DNA from: Salibaculum halophilum | GTDB taxonomy: Bacteria > Pseudomonadota > Alphaproteobacteria > Rhodobacterales > Rhodobacteraceae | Reading direction: 5' to 3' | Length of the DNA: 64,000 bases | NCBI RefSeq assembly: GCF_002094885.1 | Contig: NZ_MSIT01000003.1 | Span: forward strand, 216,634 to 280,633 | The notes under the pieces: model-generated | What the model was told of the DNA's origin: nothing | Database searches by the model: none | The model's input: the letters and a program-made list of their open reading frames with translations, nothing else | Part shown: positions 16,381-25,099 of the stretch, piece by piece | Numbering within the stretch: the first letter of the stretch is position 1 | Layout of the letters: every line of letters starts with the position of its first letter | Program-made: the position numbers and the translations under genes

Positions 16381-17358
16381 ATGACGGCAGGTGCACGCAA
16401 CCTCATCACCGACGTCGCCGGCCTGCGGGTGGGCAACGCGCAGGACGCGCGGTTGAAATCCGGCGTCACGGTCCTGACCGCCGAGGACCGTTTCACCGCC
16501 GGCGTCGCCGTCATGGGCGGCGCCCCCGGCACCCGCGAGACCGACCTCCTGGCCCCCGACAAGACGGTGCAGCAGGTTGACGCGCTGGTCCTGTCGGGCG
16601 GCAGCGCCTTCGGCCTCGCCGCCGCCGACGGCGTCGCGACGGGCCTGCGCGCGATGGAGCGCGGCTTTGCCGTTGGCCCCCACCGCGTGCCCATCGTGCC
16701 CGCCGCGATCCTCTTCGACCTGATGGCCGGCGGGGTACAAGACTGGCAGGACACTCCCTATCCCGGTCTCGGCCGGGCCGCACTGGTGGCCGCCGGACCC
16801 GACTTCGCGCTGGGCAGCGCCGGGGCGGGCACAGGCTGCACCACCGCCACGGTCAAGGGCGGGCTGGGCTCGGCCTCGGCGCGGCTGGCCTCGGGGCATA
16901 CCGTGGGCGCGCTGGTCGCCGTCAACGCGCTGGGCAGCGCGACGGTGGGCACCACGCGCCACTTCTGGGCCGCGCCCTTCGAGCAGGGCACCGAGTTCGG
17001 CGGCCTCGGCCCCGCCCCGACCTTCCCAGCGCATCACCCGACCAAACTGGACGCCGCGCCCAACACGACCCTCGCCGTCGTGGCCACCGATGCCGCGCTT
17101 GACCAGGCCCAGTGCACCCGCATGGCCACCGCCGCGCATGACGGCCTGGCCCGAGCGCTGGTGCCCGCGCATACGCCCATGGACGGTGACCTTGTCTTCG
17201 CCGCCAGCACCGGGGCAAGGCCGCTGTCGGAGCCCGTGGCCGAAACCCTCGCGCTGGGCCATGCCGCGGCCACCTGCCTGGCCCGGGCCGTCGCCCGGGG
17301 CGTCCATGCGGCGAGCCCGGCGCCGGATGATCCCCTGCCCTGCTGGTCCGCCGGATGA
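16381..17358 (+). CDS. P1 family peptidase (DmpA/aminopeptidase type)
   Basis: A 325-residue N-terminal-nucleophile hydrolase of the S58/DmpA family, which self-cleaves and trims N-terminal residues from peptides or beta-peptides. Seen: 'ALVLSGGSAFGLAAADG', 'GSAGAGTGCTTATVKGG', 'VGALVAVNALGS', and 'NTTLAVVATDA', where family members cleave to expose the nucleophile. Length is usual for the family. The start is uncertain: ATG 16381 fits the protein family but has no clear ribosome site; an in-frame ATG at 16315 would add 22 basic residues. Confidence 0.82.
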   Translation: MTAGARNLITDVAGLRVGNAQDARLKSGVTVLTAEDRFTAGVAVMGGAPGTRETDLLAPDKTVQQVDALVLSGGSAFGLAAADGVATGLRAMERGFAVGPHRVPIVPAAILFDLMAGGVQDWQDTPYPGLGRAALVAAGPDFALGSAGAGTGCTTATVKGGLGSASARLASGHTVGALVAVNALGSATVGTTRHFWAAPFEQGTEFGGLGPAPTFPAHHPTKLDAAPNTTLAVVATDAALDQAQCTRMATAAHDGLARALVPAHTPMDGDLVFAASTGARPLSEPVAETLALGHAAATCLARAVARGVHAASPAPDDPLPCWSAG

Positions 17359-17431
17359 GGGCCCCGCCCCCTTGGCCGGGCCGCGCCGGGGCCATAACCT
17401 GCCACGTAGCACCCGAATCGAAAGGCCGAGC

Positions 17432-18904
17432 ATGACAGCGCCCACATCCCTCGAGGACATCCTCTCCCGCCCCGACCTGGTGATCGAACAGGCCCTTGTC
17501 GGGGGCGAGTGGATCGACGGCCCCGAGGGTGCCACCTTCGATGTGACCAACCCCGCCCGCGGCGATGTCATCGCCCGCGTCGCCGACCTCGACCGCGCGC
17601 AGGCCGCCCGGGCCATCGCGGCCGCCGAAGAGGCCCGCCACCCTTGGGCCGCGCGCACCGCCAAGGACCGCGCCGGGGTCCTGCGCCGCTGGTTCGACTT
17701 GATGATGCGCCACCAGGAGGACCTCGCCCGCATCATGACCGCGGAACAGGGCAAGCCGCTGGCCGAAGCGCGCGGCGAGGTTGCCTATGGCGCGTCCTTC
17801 ATCGAGTGGTTCGGCGAAGAGGCCAAGCGCCTTTACGGCGAGACCGTCCCCGGCCACCAGCCCGACAAGCGCATCACCGTGATCCGCCAGCCCGTGGGTG
17901 TCTGCGCCTCGATCACGCCCTGGAACTTTCCCATCGCCATGATCGCGCGCAAGGTGGCCCCGGCGCTGGCGGCGGGCTGCGCTATGGTCGCCCGGCCGGC
18001 CGAACTGACCCCGCTCTCGGCGTTGGCCATGGCGAAACTGGCCGAAGAGGCCGGCGTGCCGCCGGGCGTCTTCTCAGTCGTGACCGGGACCGACGCCGCG
18101 GGGCTGGGCCGCGAGTTCTGCGAGAACCCGCTGGTGCGCAAGTTGACCTTCACCGGCTCCACGCAGGTGGGCCGGCTCCTGCTGCGCCAGGCCGCCGACC
18201 AGGTCATGAAATGCTCGATGGAGCTGGGCGGCAATGCCCCCTTCATCGTCTTCGACGACGCCGACATCGACGCCGCCGTCGCCGGGGCCATCGCCTGCAA
18301 GTTCCGCAACACCGGCCAGACCTGCGTCTGTGCCAACCGAATCTACGTGCAGGACGGCATCTACGACACCTTCGCCGCCCGCCTGAAAGACGCCGTCGCG
18401 GCCCTGCGCGTCGGCGACGGACTGGCCGACGACGGCGCCGACCTCGGGCCGCTGATCTCGGCCGCGGCGGTCGACAAGGTGCAGGATCACCTCGACGACG
18501 CGCTGGCCAATGGTGGCACCGTCCTGACAGGCGGCAACCGGATCGGGGGCCAGTTCTTCGAACCAACGCTGCTGGGCGAGGCCACGCCCGCGATGAAGGT
18601 CGCCACCGAGGAAACCTTCGGCCCCTTCGCCCCGCTGTTCCGCTTCACCGACGAGGACGAGGTCATCGCCATGGCCAACGACACGATCTTCGGGCTGGCC
18701 TCGTATTTCTACGCGCGCGACATCTCGCGCGTCCACAAGGTCGCCGAGGCGCTGGACTACGGCATCGTCGGCATCAACACCGGGATCATCTCGACCGAAG
18801 CCGCCCCCTTCGGCGGCGTCAAGCAGTCGGGCCTGGGCCGCGAGGGCTCGGCCCACGGCATCGACGAGTTCACCGAGATGAAGTACATGTGCCTTGCGAT
18901 CTGA
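17432..18904 (+). CDS. gabD: NAD(P)-dependent succinate-semialdehyde dehydrogenase
   Basis: Oxidises succinate semialdehyde to succinate, the final step of GABA breakdown. The 490 residues match class-I GabD: 'PWNFPIAMIARKVAPALAAG' for cofactor binding, the base in 'MELGGNAPFIVFDDAD', the nucleophile in 'NTGQTCVCANR', and the terminal 'GGVKQSGLGREGS'. The start has AAAGG 7 nt upstream. No GABA transaminase is adjacent, so related semialdehydes remain possible. It ends in a convergent repeat facing the isomerase gene. Confidence 0.85.
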   Translation: MTAPTSLEDILSRPDLVIEQALVGGEWIDGPEGATFDVTNPARGDVIARVADLDRAQAARAIAAAEEARHPWAARTAKDRAGVLRRWFDLMMRHQEDLARIMTAEQGKPLAEARGEVAYGASFIEWFGEEAKRLYGETVPGHQPDKRITVIRQPVGVCASITPWNFPIAMIARKVAPALAAGCAMVARPAELTPLSALAMAKLAEEAGVPPGVFSVVTGTDAAGLGREFCENPLVRKLTFTGSTQVGRLLLRQAADQVMKCSMELGGNAPFIVFDDADIDAAVAGAIACKFRNTGQTCVCANRIYVQDGIYDTFAARLKDAVAALRVGDGLADDGADLGPLISAAAVDKVQDHLDDALANGGTVLTGGNRIGGQFFEPTLLGEATPAMKVATEETFGPFAPLFRFTDEDEVIAMANDTIFGLASYFYARDISRVHKVAEALDYGIVGINTGIISTEAAPFGGVKQSGLGREGSAHGIDEFTEMKYMCLAI

Positions 18905-18916
18905 ACCGCGCGCCCG

Positions 18917-18985
18917 CGTCTTCGGGTGCCCAAATACCGCCGCCGGAGGCCCCCGCCTGCCACCGGCGCGGCCTGGGGGCGGCGC
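18917..18985. repeat. GC-rich convergent-junction repeat, copy B
   Basis: Between gabD (+) and the isomerase (-). It has the same opening as copies A and C (CTTCGGGTGCCCAAATACC), in which GGG and CCC can pair, followed by CGCCGGAGG and GC-rich arms. The later hairpin is more diverged than in A and C. Confidence 0.45.
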
Positions 18986-19025
18986 GTCACCCCGCCGCTG
19001 GCGGAATGAAAGCGCGCGGACGCGC

Positions 19026-19766
19026 TCAATTCGGCAGCCAGTCCAACCCGTCCTGCGTCGCCTCGCGCGGGTGGTAGTCGGCCCCGACCCAGCCGTCGTA
19101 GCCGTCGGCGTCCAGCCGCGCGAAGAACGCGGGATAGTCCACGGCCCCGCCCGCAGGCTCATGCCGGCCCGGCACCCCGGCCACCCGGACGTGGCGCACC
19201 CAGGGGGCCACCGCGGCCCAGGTGCCCGGCACGTCGCCGGTGATGCGATGGGCGTGGTAGGCGTCGAACTGCAGGCCGAGGTTGGGGGCGCCGATCTCGT
19301 CCAGCAGGGCCAGCGCGACCGAGAAATCGTCGAGGAAATCGCCCGGCCGGTCGGCGGGATTGACCGGCGCGATGGTCAACTGCCGGCCCTGCGCGGCCTC
19401 GGCGGCCCAGGCCAGGTTGTCGGCGAAGACGCCCGCCGCCTCGGGGCCTTCGGCGACGCCCGACATGACGCGCAGCCGCTGCGCGCCCAGCGCGTCCATC
19501 GTGCGCAGGCTGCGCTCGAACACCGCGCGGAACCGCGCCTCCTGCCCCGGCACAGCGGCGAGGCCCGCCGGGTCGGGTGGCGGGCATGTGACCAGCGCCA
19601 GAGGCAGGCCCGCCGTGTCGAGCGCCCGCTGCAGCGCCGCGGTGTCCGCGTCATGGGGCAAGGCGATCTCGGCGCCCGCGAAACCGGCCGCGGCGGCCTG
19701 CGCGGGCCGCTCCAGCAGCGGGGCTTCGGTGAAAAGCGTCGTCAGGTTGGCGCAGAATCGGGGCAC
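19026..19766 (-). CDS. Hydroxypyruvate isomerase family protein (TIM barrel)
   Basis: A 246-residue xylose-isomerase-like TIM barrel. It fits the Hyi family, which interconverts hydroxypyruvate and tartronate semialdehyde: 'FCANLTTLFTEAPLLERPAQAAAAGF' region at the N-terminus, 'LTIAPVNPAD', 'NLGLQFDAYHAHRITGD' and 'PWVRHVRVAGVPGRHEP' are the usual metal and substrate blocks. The GTG at 19766 gives the family's normal N-terminus and lies 13 nt after the DUF1285 stop. Other family members act on other ketoses, so the reaction is tentative. Confidence 0.75.
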   Translation of the reverse strand: MPRFCANLTTLFTEAPLLERPAQAAAAGFAGAEIALPHDADTAALQRALDTAGLPLALVTCPPPDPAGLAAVPGQEARFRAVFERSLRTMDALGAQRLRVMSGVAEGPEAAGVFADNLAWAAEAAQGRQLTIAPVNPADRPGDFLDDFSVALALLDEIGAPNLGLQFDAYHAHRITGDVPGTWAAVAPWVRHVRVAGVPGRHEPAGGAVDYPAFFARLDADGYDGWVGADYHPREATQDGLDWLPN

Positions 19767-19779
19767 GGCGCGCCGCGGC

Positions 19780-20397
19780 CTAGGGAAGCTCGGCCGCGGG
19801 GATGATCGGAAAGAACACCCCCTGCGAGCGCAGGCCGAACCAGTCTTCCCCGTCATGCGGCGCCGTCTCGCCGATCTCGACCAGGCGGTAAAAGGACTTG
19901 CGGTCGATCAGCGCCTCCAGGTTACGCCGGATCAGGACGTAAGGAGACGGCTCGCCCGTCTCGGGGTCACGCGCGACGCGGATAGGGTGCTCGGGCCCGG
20001 CCATGGCATGATCGCCCACGTTGGTCTCGAACCGCAGCGCATCGCCGTCGCGTTCGAAATCCACCGCCACGAAGGGCGCATCCTCCACGGTGATGCCAAC
20101 CTTTTCGACGGGGGTGACGAGGAAATAGTCGTCCCCGTCCTTGCGCAGGATGGTCGAGAACAGCCGCACCAGTTCGGGCCGGCCTATGGGCGTGCCCAGG
20201 TAGAACCAGGTGCCGTCGCGGGCGATGCGCATGTCCAGGTCGCCGCAGAAGGGCGGGTTCCAGTCCTCGACCGGCGGCAATCCGCGCCCCTTGCTGGCGG
20301 CGCGCGCCGAGGAGGCTATGTTTTCAGCCGAGACGGTCACGGAGGTGTCAGAGGGGTTTGTCTTTGCCATTGGGGCCGGGCGCGATATCTGTTCCAT
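19780..20397 (-). CDS. DUF1285 domain protein
   Basis: A 205-residue soluble protein whose core (about 40-190) matches DUF1285: 'WNPPFCGDLDMRIARDGTWFY', 'GTPIGRPELVRLFSTIL', 'FLVTPVEKVGI' and 'VRRNLEALIDR'-like C-terminal residues. Function is not established. It diverges from the MoxR gene with a 36-nt gap and precedes the isomerase. A second in-frame ATG at 20370 is a possible start; neither has a strong ribosome site. Confidence 0.75.
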   Translation of the reverse strand: MEQISRPAPMAKTNPSDTSVTVSAENIASSARAASKGRGLPPVEDWNPPFCGDLDMRIARDGTWFYLGTPIGRPELVRLFSTILRKDGDDYFLVTPVEKVGITVEDAPFVAVDFERDGDALRFETNVGDHAMAGPEHPIRVARDPETGEPSPYVLIRRNLEALIDRKSFYRLVEIGETAPHDGEDWFGLRSQGVFFPIIPAAELP

Positions 20398-20433
20398 TGC
20401 AGGTTATACATAGTCTTTGCAGGAGAATTTGCC

Positions 20434-21441
20434 ATGGCCGATGATGCCGAGCTAGTCGCCGAAATGGACGCGCTGGGCGAGCGTCTTGCCGCGGCCCGCA
20501 GCGCCATCGCGCGCCGCTTCATCGGCCAGGAAAGCGTGGTCGACCTGACCATGGCGGCGCTGCTGTGCGGTGGCCATGCGCTGCTGATCGGGTTGCCGGG
20601 GCTGGGCAAGACGCGGCTGGTCGACACCCTGTCCACGGTCATGGGCCTGACGGGCAACCGCATCCAGTTCACCCCCGACCTGATGCCGGCCGATATCCTA
20701 GGCTCCGAGGTGCTGGAAACCGGCACCGATGGCGCGCGCAGCTTCAAGTTCATCGAGGGGCCGATCTTCTGTCAGCTTCTCATGGCCGACGAGATCAACC
20801 GTGCCAGCCCGCGCACGCAGTCGGCCCTGTTGCAAGCCATGCAGGAAAAGGAAGTCACCATCGCGGGCGCGCACCGCCGCCTCGCGCCGCCCTTCCACGT
20901 GCTGGCCACTCAGAACCCGATCGAGCAGGAAGGCACCTACCCCCTGCCCGAGGCGCAGCTGGACAGGTTCCTGGTGCAGGTCGACGTGCCCTATCCCGAC
21001 CGCGACACCGAGCGCGACATCCTCATGGCGACCACCGGCGTGGCCGAGGACACCGCGCCCAACGTCCTGACCGCGGATCAGTTGCTGGAGGCGCAGACCC
21101 TGCTGCGCCGGATGCCGGTGGGCGAGGCCGTGGTCGAGATGATCCTCGATCTGGTGCGGGCCTGCCGCCCGCAGGACGAGGCCGCCCCGCAGATCGTGCG
21201 CGACACCGTCAGCTGGGGGCCGGGGCCGCGCGCCGCGCAGGCGCTGATGCTGACCGTGCGGGCCGAGGCGCTGCTCCATGGCCGGCTCGTGCCCGGCGCC
21301 GAGGACGTGCGCCGCATGGCCGCGCCGGTCCTGAGCCACCGCATGGCGCTGTCCTTTGCCGCCCGCGCGCGTGGCGAGAGCCTGGCGCAGGTCATCGCGC
21401 AGGTCGCCGACCGCATCACCCGCATCGAGGCCGCCGCGTGA
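20434..21441 (+). CDS. MoxR family AAA+ ATPase
   Basis: A 335-residue AAA+ chaperone-like ATPase. Walker A 'GLPGLGKTR' (about residues 54-62), Walker B 'LLMADEINRASPRTQSALLQAM', sensor 1 'VLATQNPIEQEGTYPLPEAQLDRF' and a C-terminal lid are all intact. MoxR proteins act with partner vWA proteins to mature or activate complexes, often metal-dependent ones. The start has AGGAG 9 nt upstream. Its stop overlaps the DUF58 start (GTGA), the first of three such overlaps in a four-gene unit. Confidence 0.92.
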   Translation: MADDAELVAEMDALGERLAAARSAIARRFIGQESVVDLTMAALLCGGHALLIGLPGLGKTRLVDTLSTVMGLTGNRIQFTPDLMPADILGSEVLETGTDGARSFKFIEGPIFCQLLMADEINRASPRTQSALLQAMQEKEVTIAGAHRRLAPPFHVLATQNPIEQEGTYPLPEAQLDRFLVQVDVPYPDRDTERDILMATTGVAEDTAPNVLTADQLLEAQTLLRRMPVGEAVVEMILDLVRACRPQDEAAPQIVRDTVSWGPGPRAAQALMLTVRAEALLHGRLVPGAEDVRRMAAPVLSHRMALSFAARARGESLAQVIAQVADRITRIEAAA

Positions 21442-22313
21442 CGGAACGGCCGCTTTCCCTGCGCAGCGGGGCCGAGGCGCTGGCCGCGCCGCTGCCGCCG
21501 CTTCTGGCCGAGGCCGAGCACCTGGCGAGCACGGTGATCGTGGGTGACCACGGCCGTCGCAGGGCAGGGCTGGGCGACACCTTCTGGCAATACCGCCCGG
21601 CGCAGTACCACGACGAACGCCGCCACATCGACTGGCGCCGCAGCGCCAAGTCCGACGCCCAGTTCGTGCAGGACAAGGAATGGCAAATCGCCCAGTCGGT
21701 GCAGGTCTGGGTGGACCAGTCTGCCGCGATGGCCTTTTCCTCGACGGCCCAAGGCGTGACCAAGGCCGACCGCGCGCGCGTGCTGGCGCTGGCGGTTGCC
21801 ATCCTGCTCCTGCGCGGGGGCGAGCGTGTGGGGCTGACAGGCGACCTGCTGCCCCCGAAACGGGGCGAGGCGCAGGCCGCGCAGATGGCGCGGCTGTTGT
21901 CCGAGGATCACCCCGACGATTTCGGGGCGCCGGTGGCCGACGGGATGCTGGCCCATTCGCGCGCGGTCTTCCTGTCGGATTTCCTGGGCGATCTGGACGC
22001 GGTCGAACGCGCGCTTGGCCGGGCCGCCGACCGCGACGTGCGCGGCGCGCTGGTGCAGGTCCTCGACCCCGCCGAAGAAGCCTTTCCCTTTGACGGGCGC
22101 ACCGTATTCGAGAGCATGACCGGCGCCATACGGCACGAGACGCTCAAGGCCGGCGAGCTGCGCGCGCGCTACCTCGACCGGCTGGCCGAACGCCAGGCGC
22201 GGCTGGCGGAACTGGCGCGGCTCTCTGGCTGGCAGTTTCACACCCATCACACCGGCGACAGCGCCACCGCGGCATTGCTGTGGCTATACGCGGCGCTGGA
22301 GCGGCACGCCTGA
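21438..22313 (+). CDS. DUF58 domain protein (vWA-like MoxR partner)
   Basis: A 291-residue protein with the DUF58 signature 'QYHDERRHIDWRRSAKSD' (about residues 55-72) leading into a vWA-like fold. The metal site reads 'VDQSAAMAF' (DxSxA), lacking the second Ser of a standard MIDAS (DxSxS), so metal binding may be weakened. The GTG start overlaps the MoxR stop and its stop overlaps the next ATG, fitting a MoxR-DUF58 complex made in step. No membrane segments are visible in this copy. Confidence 0.85.
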   Translation: MTERPLSLRSGAEALAAPLPPLLAEAEHLASTVIVGDHGRRRAGLGDTFWQYRPAQYHDERRHIDWRRSAKSDAQFVQDKEWQIAQSVQVWVDQSAAMAFSSTAQGVTKADRARVLALAVAILLLRGGERVGLTGDLLPPKRGEAQAAQMARLLSEDHPDDFGAPVADGMLAHSRAVFLSDFLGDLDAVERALGRAADRDVRGALVQVLDPAEEAFPFDGRTVFESMTGAIRHETLKAGELRARYLDRLAERQARLAELARLSGWQFHTHHTGDSATAALLWLYAALERHA

Positions 22314-25099
22314 TGTGGACGCTGGGGCCGATCGCCTTTGCCGCGCCCTGGCTGCTGCTCGGTCTGGTGGCGCTGCCGATCCTGTGGCTGTTGCTGCGCG
22401 CCGTGCCGCCCGCGCCGATCCGGCGGCGCTTTCCCGGTGTCGCCCTGCTGCTGGGGCTGACCGACGACGAGAGCCAGACCGATCGCACGCCCTGGTGGCT
22501 GTTGCTGCTGCGCATGCTGGCGGTGGCGGCGGTAATACTGGGCTTCGCGGGGCCGGTGCTGAACCCGCAGGAAGAGCGGCCCGGGGGCGGACCGCTGCTG
22601 GTGCTGGTCGATGGCACCTGGGCCGATGCGCGTGACTGGCCCCGGCGGCTCGACCGAATCGAGGCGGCTTTGCGGGACGCCGCCAGCGACGGCCGCCGCG
22701 CGGCGCTGGTCCGGTTGACCGACCTGCCCGCCGAGGGGCCGGTGTTCCGCGACGCGCAGGCCGTCGCGCAAGAGGCCGCCGGTATGGTCCCCGCCCCGCA
22801 TGGCCCCGACCCGGAAGGCCTGTCCGACTGGGCCGACAGCCTGTCAGGCGATTTCGACACCTTCTGGCTGTCCGACGGGGTGGCCCGCGACAGCCGGGCG
22901 GACCTGCTGGCCGCGCTGGAAGAACGCGGCACGGTTCGCGTTTTCGAAAGCCCCCGGCCCGTCTACGGGCTGACCCCGCCGCGCTTCGAGGATGGCACTA
23001 TCACGCTTGACGCCCTGCGCGCCCGCACCGGGGGCGCGGCCGAGGTCCGCGTCAACGCCATGGGGCCGGACCCTGCCGGCGTCGAACGCCGGCTGGCCAG
23101 CGAAAGCCTGGCCTTCATAGCCGGCGAGGGCCGCGCAACGCTGGAGCTGTCCCTGCCGCCGGAACTGCGCAACCGGATCACCCGGTTCGAGATTCAGGGC
23201 GTGTCCTCGGCCGGGGCGGTGGCGCTGACCGACGACGCGCTCAAGCGGCGCGAGGTGGCGCTGATCTCGGGCGGCAACGACCGCGAGGAATTGGAACTTC
23301 TTGACCCGCTGCACTACCTGCGGCAGGCGCTGGCCCCCTCGGCGGAGCTGATCGAGGGGACACTGGCGGACGTGCTGCTGGCCAACCCGGACGTGATCAT
23401 CCTGGCCGACGTCGCCACGCTGTCGTCGCTGGAGGCCGAGGACCTGCAAGCCTGGGTCGAGGACGGCGGCCTGTTGGTGCGCTTCGCCGGGCCGCGGCTG
23501 GCGGCCAGCGATGTCAGCCGGCAGTCGCTCGACCCGCTGATGCCGGTGCGCCTGCGCGCCGGGGGCCGGTCCATCGGCGGCGCCATGAGCTGGGGCGAAC
23601 CCAAGGCGCTGGCCCCCTTCGCGGCCGACAGCCCCTTCTACGGCCTGACCATCCCCGACGATGTCTCCGTCAACGCCCAGGTCATGGCCCAGCCCGACCC
23701 GACCCTGGCAGCGCGGGTCATCGCGCAGCTGGCCGACGGCACGCCGCTTGTCACCCGCAAGGACTCGGGCCAGGGCAACATCGTTCTGTTCCATGTCACC
23801 GCCAATGCCGAATGGTCGACGCTGCCGCTGTCGGGGCTGTTCGTTCAGATGCTCGAACGGCTGGCCGTCTCGACGCGTCCTGCGGTGCCCGACCTCGAGG
23901 CGCTGGAGGGCACCAGCTGGATGCCCGAGGACGTGCTCGACGCTTTCGGCGTTCTTGAGGATGCCGGGGCCCTGCCGGGCGTCGACGGGGACCGGCTGGC
24001 CGATCTCACCCCCGGGGCGGAGATGCCGCCCGGGCTTTATGCCGGAGAGGAGCGCCGCATCGCCGTGAATGTCTTCACCGCCGACAGCACCCTGCAACCC
24101 ACCGCCTGGCCTGACCGCATCCCCGTCGAGGGGCTGGAGGTAACGCGCGAAACCCCGCTCAAGGGCTGGCTGATCGGAGGCGCGCTGATGCTGCTGATGC
24201 TCGACATCCTGGCCGCGCTGGCCCTGTCGGGCCGGTTGCGCGGACCGCGCGCCGGGGTCGCCGCCGCCATGCTCGGCCTTGTGCTTGCCGGGCTGCCAAC
24301 GCCGCCGCAGGCACAGGAGGACGACGCCGACCCGCCCGTGTCCGAGGACTTCGCGGTCGCCGCGACCTCGGACGTTGTCCTCGCCTATGTCGAGACGGGC
24401 GTGCCCCGCGTCGACGAGATGTCCGAGGCCGGGCTTTACGGTTTGTCCAACACCCTGTTCCAGCGCACCTCGATCGAGCCCGCTATGCCCATGGGCGTGG
24501 ACCCGGAAACCGACGAACTGGCCTTCTTTCCGTTCCTCTACTGGCCCGTCACCGCCGAGCAGGACCTGCCCAGCCGCGCGGCCTATGCCAAGCTCAACCG
24601 CTACCTGCGCACGGGCGGGATGATCCTGTTCGACACGCGTGATGCGGACCTGGCACGCTTCGGGTCCTCCAGCCCCGAGGGCAAGCGCCTGCAGGCCATC
24701 GCGCGCGGGCTGGACATCCCGCCGCTGGAACCCATCCCGCAGGATCACGTTCTGACCCGGACCTTCTACCTGTTGCAGGATTTTCCCGGCCGCCACGCAA
24801 CCCGCGACGTCTGGGTCGAGGCCGCGCCGCCGGATGCGCAGGCCGCCGAGGGCATGCCCTTTCGTGATCTCAACGACGGCGTCACGCCGGTGGTAATCGG
24901 CGGCAACGACTGGGCCGCGGCCTGGGCCACCGACGAGGATGGCAACCCGCTGGTGCCCATCGGGCGCGGCATGGCCGGTGAGCGCCAGCGCGAGATCGCG
25001 CTGCGCTTCGGCGTCAACCTCGTGATGCATGTGCTGACCGGCAACTACAAGTCCGACCAGGTGCATGTGCCCGCGCTTCTCGACAGGTTGGGCCAATGA
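22313..25099 (+). CDS. DUF4159 domain membrane protein (BatA-like N-terminus)
   Basis: A 928-residue protein. Residues about 5-30 and 60-80 are membrane helices bracketing a BatA-like segment ('RRRFPGVALLLGL'); a degenerate vWA region follows ('LLVLVDGTWADA', no MIDAS). A large periplasmic middle leads to a third helix near 618-640 ('LIGGALMLLMLDILAALAL'), a fourth near 650, and the DUF4159 domain at the C-terminus ('FFPFLYWPV', 'LRTGGMILFDTRDAD', 'FYLLQDFPGR'). It is coupled to DUF58 by TGATG and to the next gene by ATGA. Role unknown beyond envelope association with MoxR. Confidence 0.85.
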   Translation: MWTLGPIAFAAPWLLLGLVALPILWLLLRAVPPAPIRRRFPGVALLLGLTDDESQTDRTPWWLLLLRMLAVAAVILGFAGPVLNPQEERPGGGPLLVLVDGTWADARDWPRRLDRIEAALRDAASDGRRAALVRLTDLPAEGPVFRDAQAVAQEAAGMVPAPHGPDPEGLSDWADSLSGDFDTFWLSDGVARDSRADLLAALEERGTVRVFESPRPVYGLTPPRFEDGTITLDALRARTGGAAEVRVNAMGPDPAGVERRLASESLAFIAGEGRATLELSLPPELRNRITRFEIQGVSSAGAVALTDDALKRREVALISGGNDREELELLDPLHYLRQALAPSAELIEGTLADVLLANPDVIILADVATLSSLEAEDLQAWVEDGGLLVRFAGPRLAASDVSRQSLDPLMPVRLRAGGRSIGGAMSWGEPKALAPFAADSPFYGLTIPDDVSVNAQVMAQPDPTLAARVIAQLADGTPLVTRKDSGQGNIVLFHVTANAEWSTLPLSGLFVQMLERLAVSTRPAVPDLEALEGTSWMPEDVLDAFGVLEDAGALPGVDGDRLADLTPGAEMPPGLYAGEERRIAVNVFTADSTLQPTAWPDRIPVEGLEVTRETPLKGWLIGGALMLLMLDILAALALSGRLRGPRAGVAAAMLGLVLAGLPTPPQAQEDDADPPVSEDFAVAATSDVVLAYVETGVPRVDEMSEAGLYGLSNTLFQRTSIEPAMPMGVDPETDELAFFPFLYWPVTAEQDLPSRAAYAKLNRYLRTGGMILFDTRDADLARFGSSSPEGKRLQAIARGLDIPPLEPIPQDHVLTRTFYLLQDFPGRHATRDVWVEAAPPDAQAAEGMPFRDLNDGVTPVVIGGNDWAAAWATDEDGNPLVPIGRGMAGERQREIALRFGVNLVMHVLTGNYKSDQVHVPALLDRLGQ